NCBI GenBank assembly: GCA_021648405.1
Contig: JAKISX010000008.1
Span: 1-41,762, forward strand
From: Sulfurimonas sp.
GTDB lineage: Bacteria > Campylobacterota > Campylobacteria > Campylobacterales > Sulfurimonadaceae
DNA length: 41,762 nt
Direction of reading: 5' to 3'
Shown: in pieces, positions 33,100 to 41,762 of the stretch
Position numbering within the stretch: the first letter of the stretch is position 1
Layout: each line of letters opens with the position of its first letter
The notes under the pieces: generated by a model
Seen by the model: only the letters and a program-made list of their open reading frames with translations
The model's database searches: none
Told to the model about the DNA's origin: nothing
Position numbers and translations under genes: made by a program

Positions 33100-34230
33100 T
33101 TAATCTGCTAAACTCATAACTTCATTTACATAAGATGGTTTTCTCATCCCTACCGCTATGAAATCTACATCGTCGTTATTTAGTAAATAGTTTAATGCAC
33201 AAACTTGCATACTTTGCTTACACCCCTTAAACTCTTCTTTTAGGGCTAGCTTTGTCTTTTTTGCACATTCAAACTTAACCATTTTTTTATACTCTAATAA
33301 AAACATATCTATAAAGTTTAATATTGTCTGAGCATTTTGCTCATCTATATGTTTTAAGCTTTTTTGTATATGTGGGATTGCATGGGTATAAACAAAGGTC
33401 TCATAATCACCAATCCATCCAAATTTATGTTTTGATTCATCTAGCTGCTCTATTAAATTATATATTGATTTTAAAGAATCATTATCTGTAATATCTAAAA
33501 GCTCATTGAGATGATGATAATATTGTACAGATTCATCATAATTAGCTAATCTATATACTTGATTATTTATTATTGCATTTAATGGTCGGGTTGCTATCAC
33601 ACGAATATTATTGTTTTTTGCCCATGAAGCACAAAGTAGTCCCTGTCTTTCAATAATATTTATGGGAAGTTCAATAGTTGTAAAACTATGTTTTTTATTT
33701 TTAACCTCTTGTGATGCATTTTGTGCTAAACTTATTAAATCTTCATAAGATAAAAATTTATCTTCGCTTTGTGTATAAGAAAAACTATCAGAACTTATTC
33801 CATATGATTTTATTTTTGCTAATTTAACTAAATTTTCACACTCTAAAAAAGCATCAAAAATCACTCTATTCATCTCATCTAGTCTATCATCTTTACTTAC
33901 ACCATCTTGGAGTGCTTTAAATAGTACAAATTCAGGATTTTCAATTAAAAAACAATCAATATAATCTACTCCCAAAATTTTTAAACTACTATCTATCACC
34001 TCTCTTGGGTCTGAATTAATATCAAATTTAGTTACTATCTTAATATTATCTATAACATCGCTATCAAACTCTCTAAAAGCTAAAGCAATTGCTTCATAAG
34101 CACCACCATTCATGTATAAAGGGGATGTGTCAATCATCGTTATGCCAGACTTTATAGCCTCTTTTAAAGCTTGTATGTGTTGTGGATTATGTTGTGATAT
34201 TCTTTGTGTACCAAATGCGATTTTAGCCAT
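33100..34230 (-). CDS. Aldo/keto reductase family protein
   Basis: The 376-residue protein has the (beta/alpha)8 barrel of NAD(P)H-dependent aldo/keto reductases. Three of the four catalytic residues are visible: Asp34 and Tyr39 in MIDTSPLYMNGG and Lys68 in IVTKFD. The position of the catalytic His, normally in LIHNPE-type strands, is Glu97 (CFLIENPE), as in 5-beta-steroid reductases, so the reaction may differ from plain carbonyl reduction. A C-terminal extension carries four cysteines (about 317-352). The substrate is unknown. The gene stands alone between the rplQ operon and nifU. Confidence 0.85.
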   Translation of the reverse strand: MAKIAFGTQRISQHNPQHIQALKEAIKSGITMIDTSPLYMNGGAYEAIALAFREFDSDVIDNIKIVTKFDINSDPREVIDSSLKILGVDYIDCFLIENPEFVLFKALQDGVSKDDRLDEMNRVIFDAFLECENLVKLAKIKSYGISSDSFSYTQSEDKFLSYEDLISLAQNASQEVKNKKHSFTTIELPINIIERQGLLCASWAKNNNIRVIATRPLNAIINNQVYRLANYDESVQYYHHLNELLDITDNDSLKSIYNLIEQLDESKHKFGWIGDYETFVYTHAIPHIQKSLKHIDEQNAQTILNFIDMFLLEYKKMVKFECAKKTKLALKEEFKGCKQSMQVCALNYLLNNDDVDFIAVGMRKPSYVNEVMSLAD

Positions 34231-34283
34231 TTTTTCTCACTTTATAAAATATAAGGGAAGTAATATATAAGTAGATATTTAAA

Positions 34284-34375
34284 GCACGGTTTACTGTGCG
34301 TGGGTTTTTGCCAAGGGAAACTCAGCGTTAGCGTAGAAAAGGGGACTAGTACCGCAAGGGTATAAGCATTCCCTT
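34284..34375. other. GC-richer intergenic island downstream of rplQ
   Basis: The 149-bp gap between the aldo/keto reductase and rplQ contains a block unlike the AT-rich surroundings. It has GCAC-GGTTTACT-GTGC (34284-34299), an inverted repeat AAGGGAA (34313-34319)/TTCCCTT (34369-34375) around AGCGTTAGCG and ACCGCAAGGGT. On the minus strand it could end the ribosomal operon, but no clean stem plus T-run terminator is present; it may be another dispersed repeat. Confidence 0.4.
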
Positions 34376-34379
34376 TTCG

Positions 34380-34730
34380 TTATACTAATTCTATGAAGGC
34401 CATAGTCGTAGCATCACCACGACGAATTCTAGTTCTAGTAATTCTTGTATATCCACCAGCACGATCAACATACTTAGGAGCTATTTCATTTACTAAAGTT
34501 TTAGTTGCTTCTTTACTTTGAAGCGCCGCAAATACTGTTCTGTGAGCGTTAGAGTCATTCTTACCAGCGATTGTGATAAGTTTTTCTACGTATGAACGCA
34601 ACTCTTTTGCTTTGATAACAGTAGTTTCTATTTTACCATGTTCAATTAACGAAATACTAAGGTTTTTAAGTAAAGCAGCACGGTGTGTACTTGTACGACC
34701 TAGTTTACGGTATCCATGACGATGTCTCAT
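34380..34730 (-). CDS. rplQ: 50S ribosomal protein L17
   Basis: L17 binds 23S rRNA near the exit tunnel. The 116-residue sequence starts with the diagnostic [20 protein letters not shown] and contains [18 protein letters not shown] and [17 protein letters not shown]. It is the last gene of the rpmJ-rpsM-rpsK-rpsD-rpoA-rplQ operon, 10 bp after rpoA. Confidence 0.97.
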   Translation of the reverse strand: MRHRHGYRKLGRTSTHRAALLKNLSISLIEHGKIETTVIKAKELRSYVEKLITIAGKNDSNAHRTVFAALQSKEATKTLVNEIAPKYVDRAGGYTRITRTRIRRGDATTMAFIELV

Positions 34731-34740
34731 CTATAATTCC

Positions 34741-35733
34741 TTATTTTTCTTCTATTTGTTTTTTTAATGCATTAACAACGTCATCAGCAAGACTTGCACC
34801 AACTTCATAGCCAAATTCTTGAACCTTATCAACTATCTCATCATAAGATTTTTTACCAAGGTTTTTAACATTTTTAAGATCATTAACACTCATAAGTGCA
34901 ATCTCACCAATCAAGGTAATGCTTGAACGATCAAGACAATTAAAACTTCTAGCACTTAATCCTAATGAATCAATATGAGTGCTAAGTTTTTTCAAGTCTG
35001 GTGACTCTTCAACTCTTTCAATTGTAATTGGAGCTTTTACGCTTATCTCTGAATTAAATATAGCTAGTTGAGCATACATAACTTCTAAAGAGTTTCTAAA
35101 TGCATCTACTGGTGAAATTTGTCCATCAGTTCTAATATTTAATACAACTCTTTCAAAGTTAGGGTTATCTTCAACTAGCACATTTTCAATCTTGTAAGTA
35201 ACACTACGAACAGGAGTGAAAAATGCATCAAGTGCAATATATCCATCTTCTAACTCTTCTGAAGTATCTTCACTAGGAACATACCCAATACCTTGAGCTA
35301 TCTTAATTGTAAAATTAAGAGTTGAATCTTCATTTAAAGTAGCTAGATGAGCTTCTGGTGTTACAACCTCAACATCATCATTAGTTAAATCACTACCTTT
35401 TATTATGCATGGACCTGCAAATGAGTAGTTTATTTCAACTTCTTCTGCTTCACCATTTAATTTAAAACGAATCTCTTTTAAATTAAGGATAAAGTCAGAT
35501 ATATCTTCAAGCATACCACGAACTGAGTCAAACTCATGTTTAGCACCCTCAATTTTAATAGCTATTGGAGCATAACCAACTGAACTACTTAATAAAAAAC
35601 GGCGAAGTGGGTGAGCTAAAGATATAGCATATCCAGTTTCAAATGGATATGCCATTATATTAGCTTCATTATCACTAATTTGTTCTACCTCAAATTGTTG
35701 AGGAGCTAGTGGAGTAGTCTTAATTTTCTTCAT
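34741..35733 (-). CDS. rpoA: DNA-directed RNA polymerase subunit alpha
   Basis: The alpha subunit dimer nucleates RNA polymerase assembly and its C-terminal domain contacts activators and UP elements. The 330-residue protein has the N-terminal assembly domain ([32 protein letters not shown]) and, after a linker, the alpha-CTD helix-hairpin-helix region ([35 protein letters not shown]). The length is typical. It lies between rpsD and rplQ in the conserved alpha operon. Confidence 0.98.
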   Translation of the reverse strand: MKKIKTTPLAPQQFEVEQISDNEANIMAYPFETGYAISLAHPLRRFLLSSSVGYAPIAIKIEGAKHEFDSVRGMLEDISDFILNLKEIRFKLNGEAEEVEINYSFAGPCIIKGSDLTNDDVEVVTPEAHLATLNEDSTLNFTIKIAQGIGYVPSEDTSEELEDGYIALDAFFTPVRSVTYKIENVLVEDNPNFERVVLNIRTDGQISPVDAFRNSLEVMYAQLAIFNSEISVKAPITIERVEESPDLKKLSTHIDSLGLSARSFNCLDRSSITLIGEIALMSVNDLKNVKNLGKKSYDEIVDKVQEFGYEVGASLADDVVNALKKQIEEK

Positions 35734-35753
35734 TCATACGCCCTTTTTATTTT

Positions 35754-36380
35754 TTATTTCGAGTAAAGCTCAACGATTAAACGTTCTTCTACAGGGATAA
35801 TAACTTCTTCACGCTCTGGTAAACGAGTAAAGATACCAAATACTTTTTCAGCATCAATATCAACCCATGGCGCTAAACCAGTTTGAGCAGTTAATTCCAT
35901 AGCGCGTACAATTTGCGTATTTGTTTTTGATTTTTCTTTAACTTCAATCTTTTGACCAGGTTTAACACGATAAGAAGGGATATCAAGTTTTTTACCATCA
36001 ACTAAAAAGTGACCATGAGTTACAAGTTGACGAGCAAATCTACGAGTAGACGCAAATCCCATTCTATAAACTACATTATCAAGTCTTTGCTCAATTAGTG
36101 TAATAAGGTTTGTACCTGTATTACCATCTCTTCTTTTTGCTTCAACGAATAGTGCACGAAATTGTTTCTCAGAAACACCATACATAAATTTTGCTTTTTG
36201 CTTTTCATTAAGTTGTAAACCATACTCAGAAACTTTTTTACGACGCTGACCATGTTGACCAGGACCATAAGGTCTTTTTTCTAATGCAGATTTACCTGCT
36301 AAACGACGCTCACCTTTAAGGTTAAGGCTTACTCCAAATCTTCGCTCAATTTTTTCTACTGGACCTCTATATCTTGCCAT
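35754..36380 (-). CDS. rpsD: 30S ribosomal protein S4
   Basis: S4 is a primary 16S rRNA binder and in many bacteria represses its own operon by binding the mRNA leader. The 208-residue protein has the N-terminal [34 protein letters not shown], and the S4 RNA-binding domain [20 protein letters not shown]. No N-terminal zinc cysteines are present. It is a candidate regulator of the structured leader upstream of rpmJ. Confidence 0.98.
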   Translation of the reverse strand: MARYRGPVEKIERRFGVSLNLKGERRLAGKSALEKRPYGPGQHGQRRKKVSEYGLQLNEKQKAKFMYGVSEKQFRALFVEAKRRDGNTGTNLITLIEQRLDNVVYRMGFASTRRFARQLVTHGHFLVDGKKLDIPSYRVKPGQKIEVKEKSKTNTQIVRAMELTAQTGLAPWVDIDAEKVFGIFTRLPEREEVIIPVEERLIVELYSK

Positions 36381-36391
36381 CAGTAATCTCC

Positions 36392-36784
36392 TTAAACTCT
36401 ACGGCGCTTAGGCGCACGACAACCATTGTGTGGTAAAGGTGTAACATCTTTCATGAATGTAACACGAATCCCTTCAATAGCACCAACAGCTTTAACTGCA
36501 GTTTCACGACCTGAACCAGGACCTTGAACTTTAATACCAAGTTCTTTTATACCATGTACTTGTGCTTTTGCAATTGCATCTTCAGTAGCAGCTTGTGCAG
36601 CAAATGGAGTTGATTTTTTAGAACCTTTAAATCCTAAAGAACCAGCAGAACTCCAAGCAATCATGTTACCCATCTCATCTGTAATTGTTACAAGTGTATT
36701 GTTAAATGAAGCAGCGATATGAACTATACCACGTGCAATATTTTTCTTTACTACTTTTTTTCTAACAGCTTTTCTTTTTGCCAT
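36392..36784 (-). CDS. rpsK: 30S ribosomal protein S11
   Basis: S11 sits on the 30S platform near the mRNA exit. The 130-residue sequence has the signatures [39 protein letters not shown] and the closing [17 protein letters not shown]. It follows rpsM after 10 bp and precedes rpsD by 11 bp. Confidence 0.98.
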   Translation of the reverse strand: MAKRKAVRKKVVKKNIARGIVHIAASFNNTLVTITDEMGNMIAWSSAGSLGFKGSKKSTPFAAQAATEDAIAKAQVHGIKELGIKVQGPGSGRETAVKAVGAIEGIRVTFMKDVTPLPHNGCRAPKRRRV

Positions 36785-36794
36785 AATCTATTCC

Positions 36795-37157
36795 TTACGC
36801 TGCGCCGACAGTTTTGCGTTTACCCTTACGAGTACGCGCATTTGTCTTAGTTTTTTGACCACGACATGGAAGACCACGGCGGTGACGAAGCCCTCTATAT
36901 GAACCTAAATCCATAAGTGCTTTAATATCCATTGCAACTTTTTTACGAAAATCACCCTCAACCATATGGCTTGCACGGATTTCTTTTGTAATTGCTGCTA
37001 TATCGTCTTCACTTAATTCAAAAACTCTTTTGTTATAGTCAATGCCTGTAGCGTCTAAAATTAGACGAGAAGCATGAACACCAATACCGTAGATATATGT
37101 TAAACCATACTCTACTCTTTTCTTTTTAGGTAAATCTACACCAGAAATACGAGCCAT
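36795..37157 (-). CDS. rpsM: 30S ribosomal protein S13
   Basis: S13 forms inter-subunit bridges in the 30S head. The 120-residue protein begins [20 protein letters not shown] and has the family end motif [20 protein letters not shown] followed by [10 protein letters not shown]. It starts two bases after rpmJ. Confidence 0.98.
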   Translation of the reverse strand: MARISGVDLPKKKRVEYGLTYIYGIGVHASRLILDATGIDYNKRVFELSEDDIAAITKEIRASHMVEGDFRKKVAMDIKALMDLGSYRGLRHRRGLPCRGQKTKTNARTRKGKRKTVGAA

Positions 37158-37159
37158 GG

Positions 37160-37273
37160 TTATCCTTGTCTCTGTTTATGTTTTTTAACTTTGCAGATTA
37201 CTCTTACAATGCCTTTTCTCTTGATAACTTTACAGCTATCACACATCTTCTTAACTGAAGCTCTTACTTTCAT
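37160..37273 (-). CDS. rpmJ: 50S ribosomal protein L36
   Basis: The 37-residue protein is the zinc-ribbon (C+) form of L36, with Cys11, Cys14, Cys27 and His32 in [11 protein letters not shown] and [14 protein letters not shown] at 37273 follows CAAGGA; an in-frame upstream extension to 37363 exists but lies in the structured leader and is not part of any known L36. Zinc-containing L36 can be replaced under zinc shortage in some bacteria; no zinc-free copy is in this window. It is the first gene of the alpha operon here. Confidence 0.97.
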   Translation of the reverse strand: MKVRASVKKMCDSCKVIKRKGIVRVICKVKKHKQRQG

Positions 37274-37301
37274 AGTAAGTCCTTGTATCTTTGTCTTTGC
37301 T

Positions 37302-37399
37302 GCATTTAGGCAGTTGTTATTATTCTCACAAAATCCGAACGAGTCCGGCTTTTGTTCAGCCACTAAAGCTACACCTTACGGTGAGAATAATTTAAATGC
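37302..37399 (-). promoter_or_regulatory. Structured 5' leader RNA of the rpmJ-rplQ operon
   Basis: On the minus-strand RNA, GCATTTA (37399-37393) can pair with TAAATGC (37308-37302), and inside it TTATTCTCAC (37390-37381, read as its transcript partner) pairs perfectly with GTGAGAATAA (37329-37320). Between the arms are CACC-GTAA-GGTG (GNRA-type loop, 37383-37372), which competes with the 10-bp stem for the same CAC, and GGCT-GAACAAA-AGCC (37361-37347). Nested plus mutually exclusive stems suggest a regulatory switch, possibly bound by S4 or another product of the operon. Confidence 0.6.
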
Positions 37400-37408
37400 C
37401 AATACTTT

Positions 37409-37479
37409 TATATACGCTATAAACATATATAAAAACACTCAACTTTTATGTTAAAACAGCAAAGCGAACGCGTATTGTA
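37409..37479 (-). promoter_or_regulatory. Promoter region of the rpmJ-rplQ operon
   Basis: The minus strand has TATATA at 37414-37409, which would start transcription right at the structured leader, and TACAAT at 37479-37474 further upstream. Both are plausible -10 hexamers in TA-rich sequence. The gap to the end of the cadherin-like gene (37519) means a promoter is expected here, but the exact one is undecided. Confidence 0.33.
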
Positions 37480-37518
37480 CCCAAAATAATGTAAAAATTT
37501 TATTAAGAGTGATAATAG

Positions 37519-40500
37519 TTACATAGGGCGATTATTTAATTCAATAGTATGTATAATTATTGGATTGCTTAAATCACTAATATCAATTATATAGATTTCA
37601 AAAAAAGATGTTGCTATTAATATATCTTCGTATTTTGTGAGAATAATTCTTCTTCTAGCATTACCATACCATCTTTTCGAAGAAGATTGACCAACTAAGA
37701 CCATCTCCTGAAAATTTCCTATATTTTCATAAATTTTAAGATTATCTCCGAGTATAAACATTTTAGTTTTGTCTAAGTTAATTAAAGAAGTAGTTGCGTG
37801 CAAACTTCCTAAGTCTAGCTCTTTGGTTAATACTGGATTATTTTTATCACTAATATCAACAACCTGTAAATGTTTCTTTTTTTCTTTTTTCCAACCTATA
37901 CTTTTATTAACTATTAGATATGCTATGGTTTCATCACTAGAGAAAGAAATATTTTCTACTACTCCATCTGTAATATATCTTCCAGTTATTGTAAAATTAT
38001 TAATATCACTAACATCTATAATCTGAAGACCTCCTTCTAGACTTGTTATAAAAATTATTTGCTCATCTTGTGATAATTTTAAATTTATTGCTGTACCTGG
38101 TGTCATAATTTGTGTGCCTACAGTAGGATCGCTAAAGTCGATCAATCCTATTCCATTACTATTGTTGTTTGAAAAAGTTCCATATAGTTTTGTTCCATCT
38201 TTTGAAAGCACCATCTCAATAAAATTAAATGGCATGCTTACTCTAGAGAGTTCTATTGGGTTAAATGCATCAGAAACATCAAATATTGTAAGATTATCAC
38301 CAAAATAGATTCTAGTATTAACATTAATTTTTCCATAACTATAGCTATTTCCTTTAATAATCAGTCGCTTATCATCATTAAAAAGAAGAATTTTACTCAT
38401 TCTTCCATGCATTATATTTGTTACTAACAACTCCCCGTTAGAAAAATCTATTAACTTAAGACCGTTTCTATAAGCGACACTAAAAAATTTATTTTCATCC
38501 TTAAATAAGGCTATAGCTTCATTGTAATAATTATTACTGTAATAATTTATACTGTTTAATATAAACATAGAGTGTGTTGAATCATTTTCATATATATTTG
38601 TTTTTATATATTCTAAAGAACGATATGGAAAATAGTTTGAGTTAAAAAATACAATACTATTAATTGGGTTATGTAAAAGTGCATGAATTGCATTATTTAA
38701 AAAATGAGGAGACCTCTTCCTAATTGGAGATCTTAAATATTCAGGAGAAACTAACTTTCTTTTAAAATCTTCAATATATGAATTATTACCCTCATCTCTA
38801 GTCAGTTGATAAAAAATCTCACTAGCTAAAGTAATTCTAGGACGCCAATCTATATGCCTAATCCAACTACCCTTAATAATCGCGTGAATAGTTCCGCTGT
38901 TAGGTGTTGGTATAATATCCATAATTCCATCATTATTAGCATCATAATCCTCTCCACCACTAACCTCGTAAATATAAAAACTATCTGCTTCAAGCTCTAA
39001 TCTGTGTGAGTCAAACACTCCAGTTGAGCTTACATCACTGCCTACCGATGTAGTTTCATTAAACAATAATGTTTTAGTTAAATTTTCTTCAAGTTTATAA
39101 ATATTAACATTAGCATCACCCCATCTTCCTAACCCAGCTTCAGCGTATTCATCAACATCTATTATCTCGATAATTACGTCAACTTCATCGCTCTCTCCAT
39201 ATTGAGTATAAGCTATTGATTTTAATCTATAAAAATTTTTACTCTCAAAATCAAGTTGAACATTAGCAACTCTTATTTCCCCTTTAGCATCAATTAAAAA
39301 ATGCTCACTTCCATCACCTGAGAGTTGCATAGAAGTTGCTTGTGTATCTTTAAAAGCAAACGATGATATCTGCCCAACAACAGTTCCAGGATCAGCATCT
39401 TCACTAATCTCACCACTAAAATTATGATAGGTTGGTGCATCAAGAGAATTATTAATAGTAATCTTTAGTGTTTTAGCCTCACTTGAACCACTTGATGTAT
39501 GAGCAATCACGCTAAGGTAGTAGCTTTGTTGACGCTCATAATCAAACTTTATATCACTTTTTAAAGATATAAGCCCCTCAGCAGTTATTACAAAATCATC
39601 ACTTCCAACTCCACTTAAGGTCATAGACTCAATGGGATTATCCCCAAGGTTTATAGTTTCAATATTTCCAACTATAGCACCCAAAGAAGAACTCTCTGTA
39701 ATAGTTGCAAAAAAATCTGCTATGAGAGGCTCTTCAATTATATTATTTACTATTATCTGTATATTAGCCAGAGGGCTTGTTTGTGAAGATGTATATGCTA
39801 TAACTTTTAAATGATATGCTTGTGTTCGTTCATAATCTAATATAACATCTTCTCTTAGAGAGATAACTCCATTTATATCAATAACAAAGAGATTACTTCC
39901 GCTTCCACTAAGACCAAAAGAATCTATAGGATATGATCCATTAGTAAAATTAAGTGTACCAATAACGCTTCCAAAATCAGCACGCTCATCAATATATCCC
40001 GTAAAATTTTCTATTATTGGAGAATCCATTATATCATTTACGTGTATGAACATGCTTGCAGGCATACTAATGCCCTGTAAATTTGTAGCCCTAGCACTAA
40101 TAATATGAAAGGCATATTGCTCATAGTCTAAAATGCCTTTTGTTGTAATATTTCCACTTGTATCAACAGAGAACAACTCGCTTCTTGCTCCAAAAAGATC
40201 AACAGACACGAGAGGACTCATCCCCTCAATAATTTTTAATTTTCCTATTTTAGTCCCTATAGGTATATTTTCATCGACCCACATAATTAAGTCATGTATT
40301 TCAGGAATATCATAAACATTTTTGATATGAATTCTTATTTGTGATGGGTTACTAAAACCTAAAGCATTTGTGGCTATAGCATTAAAATGATAGAATTTTT
40401 TTCCGTAATCATAATCAAATGTCGCCCCCACCTTAACAGTCACTAACCCTGTTAAATCAATATCAAACAGTTCACTTCCACTTCCTGAAAACTCCAAAGC

Positions 40501-41762
40501 AGTTATTGGACTTGCTCCTTCATTAAACTTTACACTCCCTAGTATTGTTCCTGTAGTTATATTTTCATCAATAGATACTCTAAAATCTTGTACATTGGGT
40601 ACATCTGGCATATCATTGACAGCAATATTAACATAAGATGCTCTGCTTGATCCTTGAGAATTTACTGCAGTAGCATATAGTATATACCTTGTACGATTTT
40701 CATAATCTATAGTTGCTCCAGAGGCAATTTTTATTACTCCATTTGTATCAATTGTAAAGTTTTCATTTGCACTTAATGACATTGATACAATAGGAGAAGC
40801 ACCTTGTACTATACTTATCTGTCCTACTACCGTTTGTGGGGCTGAATTTTCATTAACAAAACCATAAAATGATTTCAATAAAGGTACATCTAGTATATCC
40901 ATAATATAAATTCTTAAAGGTCGTGTTGTACTTCCTTGGGTATTTGTTGCTGTAGCTTTTAGATAATAAAAACTTATATTTTCATGGTCTAAGTTTGCAC
41001 TTGGTCTAACGCGAATATTACCATTTAAGTCAACCTCAAAATTTTCACTTCCGTTGCCACTGAGTGAAAAAGCAGTAACATCACTACCTCCAGAATGAGC
41101 GAGTATATTTCCAACAAATGTACCAGTTAGTTCATTTTCATAGACACTCTCACGGAATCTTTTAAGTTCTGGAACATCAGGTGAATTATTTATAGATACC
41201 GTATAATATCGCGCTTCACTCTGCCCATCTATATTTATAGCTATTGCTTTAAAATAGTAAGATCTTAAACCCTCATAATCTAAAATATTTTGTACTTTTA
41301 GTTTAATATTTCCACTTAAATCTACTTCAAAAATATCGTTGATATCATATAAATTACTACTAGTTTGTAATTTTATCTCTGTTATAACACTATTGCCTTT
41401 ACCTGCAACAATATTGCCAACAACTGTTCCAACTGTAGCATTTTCATCAACACTAAGCTTAGTTTTGATTTTTAGCTCAGGGACATCTGGTGAATTATTT
41501 ATGCGTATATCAACTTTGATTGCTTCACTAACCCCTACTTGATTGTGAGCAGAAGCCATTATTTCGTATGATTTTGTAGTTTCATAATCCAAATTTGCCA
41601 TATTGCTAAGCGAAATTACTCCAAAATTATCAACCTCAAAATTTTCACTTCCATTGCCGCTAAGTGTAAATCTAAGAATTTCACTTGCACCCTCATTAAA
41701 TTTTATAGTGTCAACAACACTTAGAGCTGTAGCATTTTCATCAATTCTTGTTGTCAGTTTGA
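37519..41762 (-). CDS. Giant cadherin-repeat surface protein with C-terminal LVIVD beta-propeller, 5' end outside the window
   Basis: At least 1413 residues are visible and the reading frame is open to the window edge, so the start is missing. Nine cadherin-like repeats of about 92-98 residues (41762 to about 39140) share a pattern: DEN at the start, GTVVGNI, SLSGNGSENFEVD, LDYE in place of the usual LDRE, ATNTQGS, and a closing DxPxI linker; these should bind calcium between repeats. Next is a small domain (GRWGDANVNIYKLEENL) with an EF-hand-like loop DYDANNDGIMD (38949-38917), a spacer with many Asn and Tyr, and C-terminal beta-propeller repeats such as LTIFDVSDAFNPIELSRV, LQIIDVSDINNFTITGRY and IYIIDISDLSNPIIIHTI. 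A large extracellular adhesin is likely; no C-terminal sorting signal is recognised. Confidence 0.88.
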   Translation of the reverse strand, partial: KLTTRIDENATALSVVDTIKFNEGASEILRFTLSGNGSENFEVDNFGVISLSNMANLDYETTKSYEIMASAHNQVGVSEAIKVDIRINNSPDVPELKIKTKLSVDENATVGTVVGNIVAGKGNSVITEIKLQTSSNLYDINDIFEVDLSGNIKLKVQNILDYEGLRSYYFKAIAINIDGQSEARYYTVSINNSPDVPELKRFRESVYENELTGTFVGNILAHSGGSDVTAFSLSGNGSENFEVDLNGNIRVRPSANLDHENISFYYLKATATNTQGSTTRPLRIYIMDILDVPLLKSFYGFVNENSAPQTVVGQISIVQGASPIVSMSLSANENFTIDTNGVIKIASGATIDYENRTRYILYATAVNSQGSSRASYVNIAVNDMPDVPNVQDFRVSIDENITTGTILGSVKFNEGASPITALEFSGSGSELFDIDLTGLVTVKVGATFDYDYGKKFYHFNAIATNALGFSNPSQIRIHIKNVYDIPEIHDLIMWVDENIPIGTKIGKLKIIEGMSPLVSVDLFGARSELFSVDTSGNITTKGILDYEQYAFHIISARATNLQGISMPASMFIHVNDIMDSPIIENFTGYIDERADFGSVIGTLNFTNGSYPIDSFGLSGSGSNLFVIDINGVISLREDVILDYERTQAYHLKVIAYTSSQTSPLANIQIIVNNIIEEPLIADFFATITESSSLGAIVGNIETINLGDNPIESMTLSGVGSDDFVITAEGLISLKSDIKFDYERQQSYYLSVIAHTSSGSSEAKTLKITINNSLDAPTYHNFSGEISEDADPGTVVGQISSFAFKDTQATSMQLSGDGSEHFLIDAKGEIRVANVQLDFESKNFYRLKSIAYTQYGESDEVDVIIEIIDVDEYAEAGLGRWGDANVNIYKLEENLTKTLLFNETTSVGSDVSSTGVFDSHRLELEADSFYIYEVSGGEDYDANNDGIMDIIPTPNSGTIHAIIKGSWIRHIDWRPRITLASEIFYQLTRDEGNNSYIEDFKRKLVSPEYLRSPIRKRSPHFLNNAIHALLHNPINSIVFFNSNYFPYRSLEYIKTNIYENDSTHSMFILNSINYYSNNYYNEAIALFKDENKFFSVAYRNGLKLIDFSNGELLVTNIMHGRMSKILLFNDDKRLIIKGNSYSYGKINVNTRIYFGDNLTIFDVSDAFNPIELSRVSMPFNFIEMVLSKDGTKLYGTFSNNNSNGIGLIDFSDPTVGTQIMTPGTAINLKLSQDEQIIFITSLEGGLQIIDVSDINNFTITGRYITDGVVENISFSSDETIAYLIVNKSIGWKKEKKKHLQVVDISDKNNPVLTKELDLGSLHATTSLINLDKTKMFILGDNLKIYENIGNFQEMVLVGQSSSKRWYGNARRRIILTKYEDILIATSFFEIYIIDISDLSNPIIIHTIELNNRPM

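Noticed and set aside
37274..37363. N-terminal extension of rpmJ by 30 residues (in-frame ATG at 37363)
   Set aside because: L36 is always about 37-38 residues and starts MKVRASVK; the extension falls in the hairpin-rich leader and has a good ribosome-binding site only at 37273.
1..41762. tRNA or rRNA genes
   Set aside because: I looked through all intergenic gaps and found no cloverleaf with a GTTCGA-type T-loop and acceptor stem, nor rRNA-like sequence.

Overview
The window is an AT-rich stretch of bacterial chromosome, almost certainly from a free-living Campylobacterota (Sulfurimonas/Sulfuricurvum-like) bacterium. Several gene orders match the backbone I recall from Helicobacter and Campylobacter: dnaB-comEC, glcD-pgbA-M23 peptidase, flgB-flgC-fliE-ftsI, murE-hypothetical-nifU, panD-ybaB-PDZ-ispA-tkt, and rpmJ-rpsM-rpsK-rpsD-rpoA-rplQ. 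Proteins of the futalosine menaquinone pathway type, a CxxCH-containing GGDEF sensor and a giant cadherin-like surface protein fit a motile, respiring epsilonproteobacterium. No plasmid, phage, IS or CRISPR content is visible.

Layout. 1-4434 (+): C-terminal end of a TonB-dependent receptor with an apparent frameshift, then ispG, dnaB and a short ComEC. 4381-9367: yihY (-), a c-di-GMP cyclase with a periplasmic haem motif (+), glcD and pgbA (-). 9459-11217 (+): Csd3-like M23 peptidase and an NUDT14-like Nudix hydrolase. 11275-14279 (-): priA and two pseudopilins. 14527-17736 (+): a sigma-54 promoter followed by flgB, flgC, fliE and an FtsI-type PBP. 17713-25050: panC (-), prfB (+), a remnant of a peroxiredoxin gene, then a tight minus-strand operon ubiA/mqnP - two unknowns - ftsW - murG - dedA - DUF420. 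25251-30168 (-): ferredoxin, panD, ybaB, PDZ protein, ispA, tkt. 30284-34230: small outer-membrane protein (+), then nifU-like, TPR-like protein, murE and an aldo/keto reductase (-). 34380-37273 (-): the ribosomal protein/RNA polymerase alpha operon with a highly structured 5' leader. 37519-41762 (-): a cadherin-repeat protein with a C-terminal beta-propeller, running off the window.

Functional themes are cell-envelope building (ftsW, murG, murE, FtsI-type PBP, Csd3-like peptidase), isoprenoid and quinone supply (ispG, ispA, mqnP), pantothenate (panC and panD at separate sites), replication and restart (dnaB, priA), translation and motility.

The most unusual signal is a family of small palindromic elements with ends like CGTCATTC-GAACTTG and hairpin partners like GAATC. 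A simple form (about 26 bp) and a larger form, with a conserved 24-25 bp core inserted in the hairpin loop, sit between genes at 11.2, 14.4, 18.6, 25.2 and 27.2 kb, several times touching or supplying a stop codon. A cluster of about 120 bp of the same family lies inside priA and is translated in frame (about residues 97-137), resembling the protein-coding palindromic elements known from Rickettsia. Other points for a second look are the rpmJ leader RNA, the bcp remnant after the DUF420 gene, the TonB frameshift and the multidomain cadherin/propeller protein.
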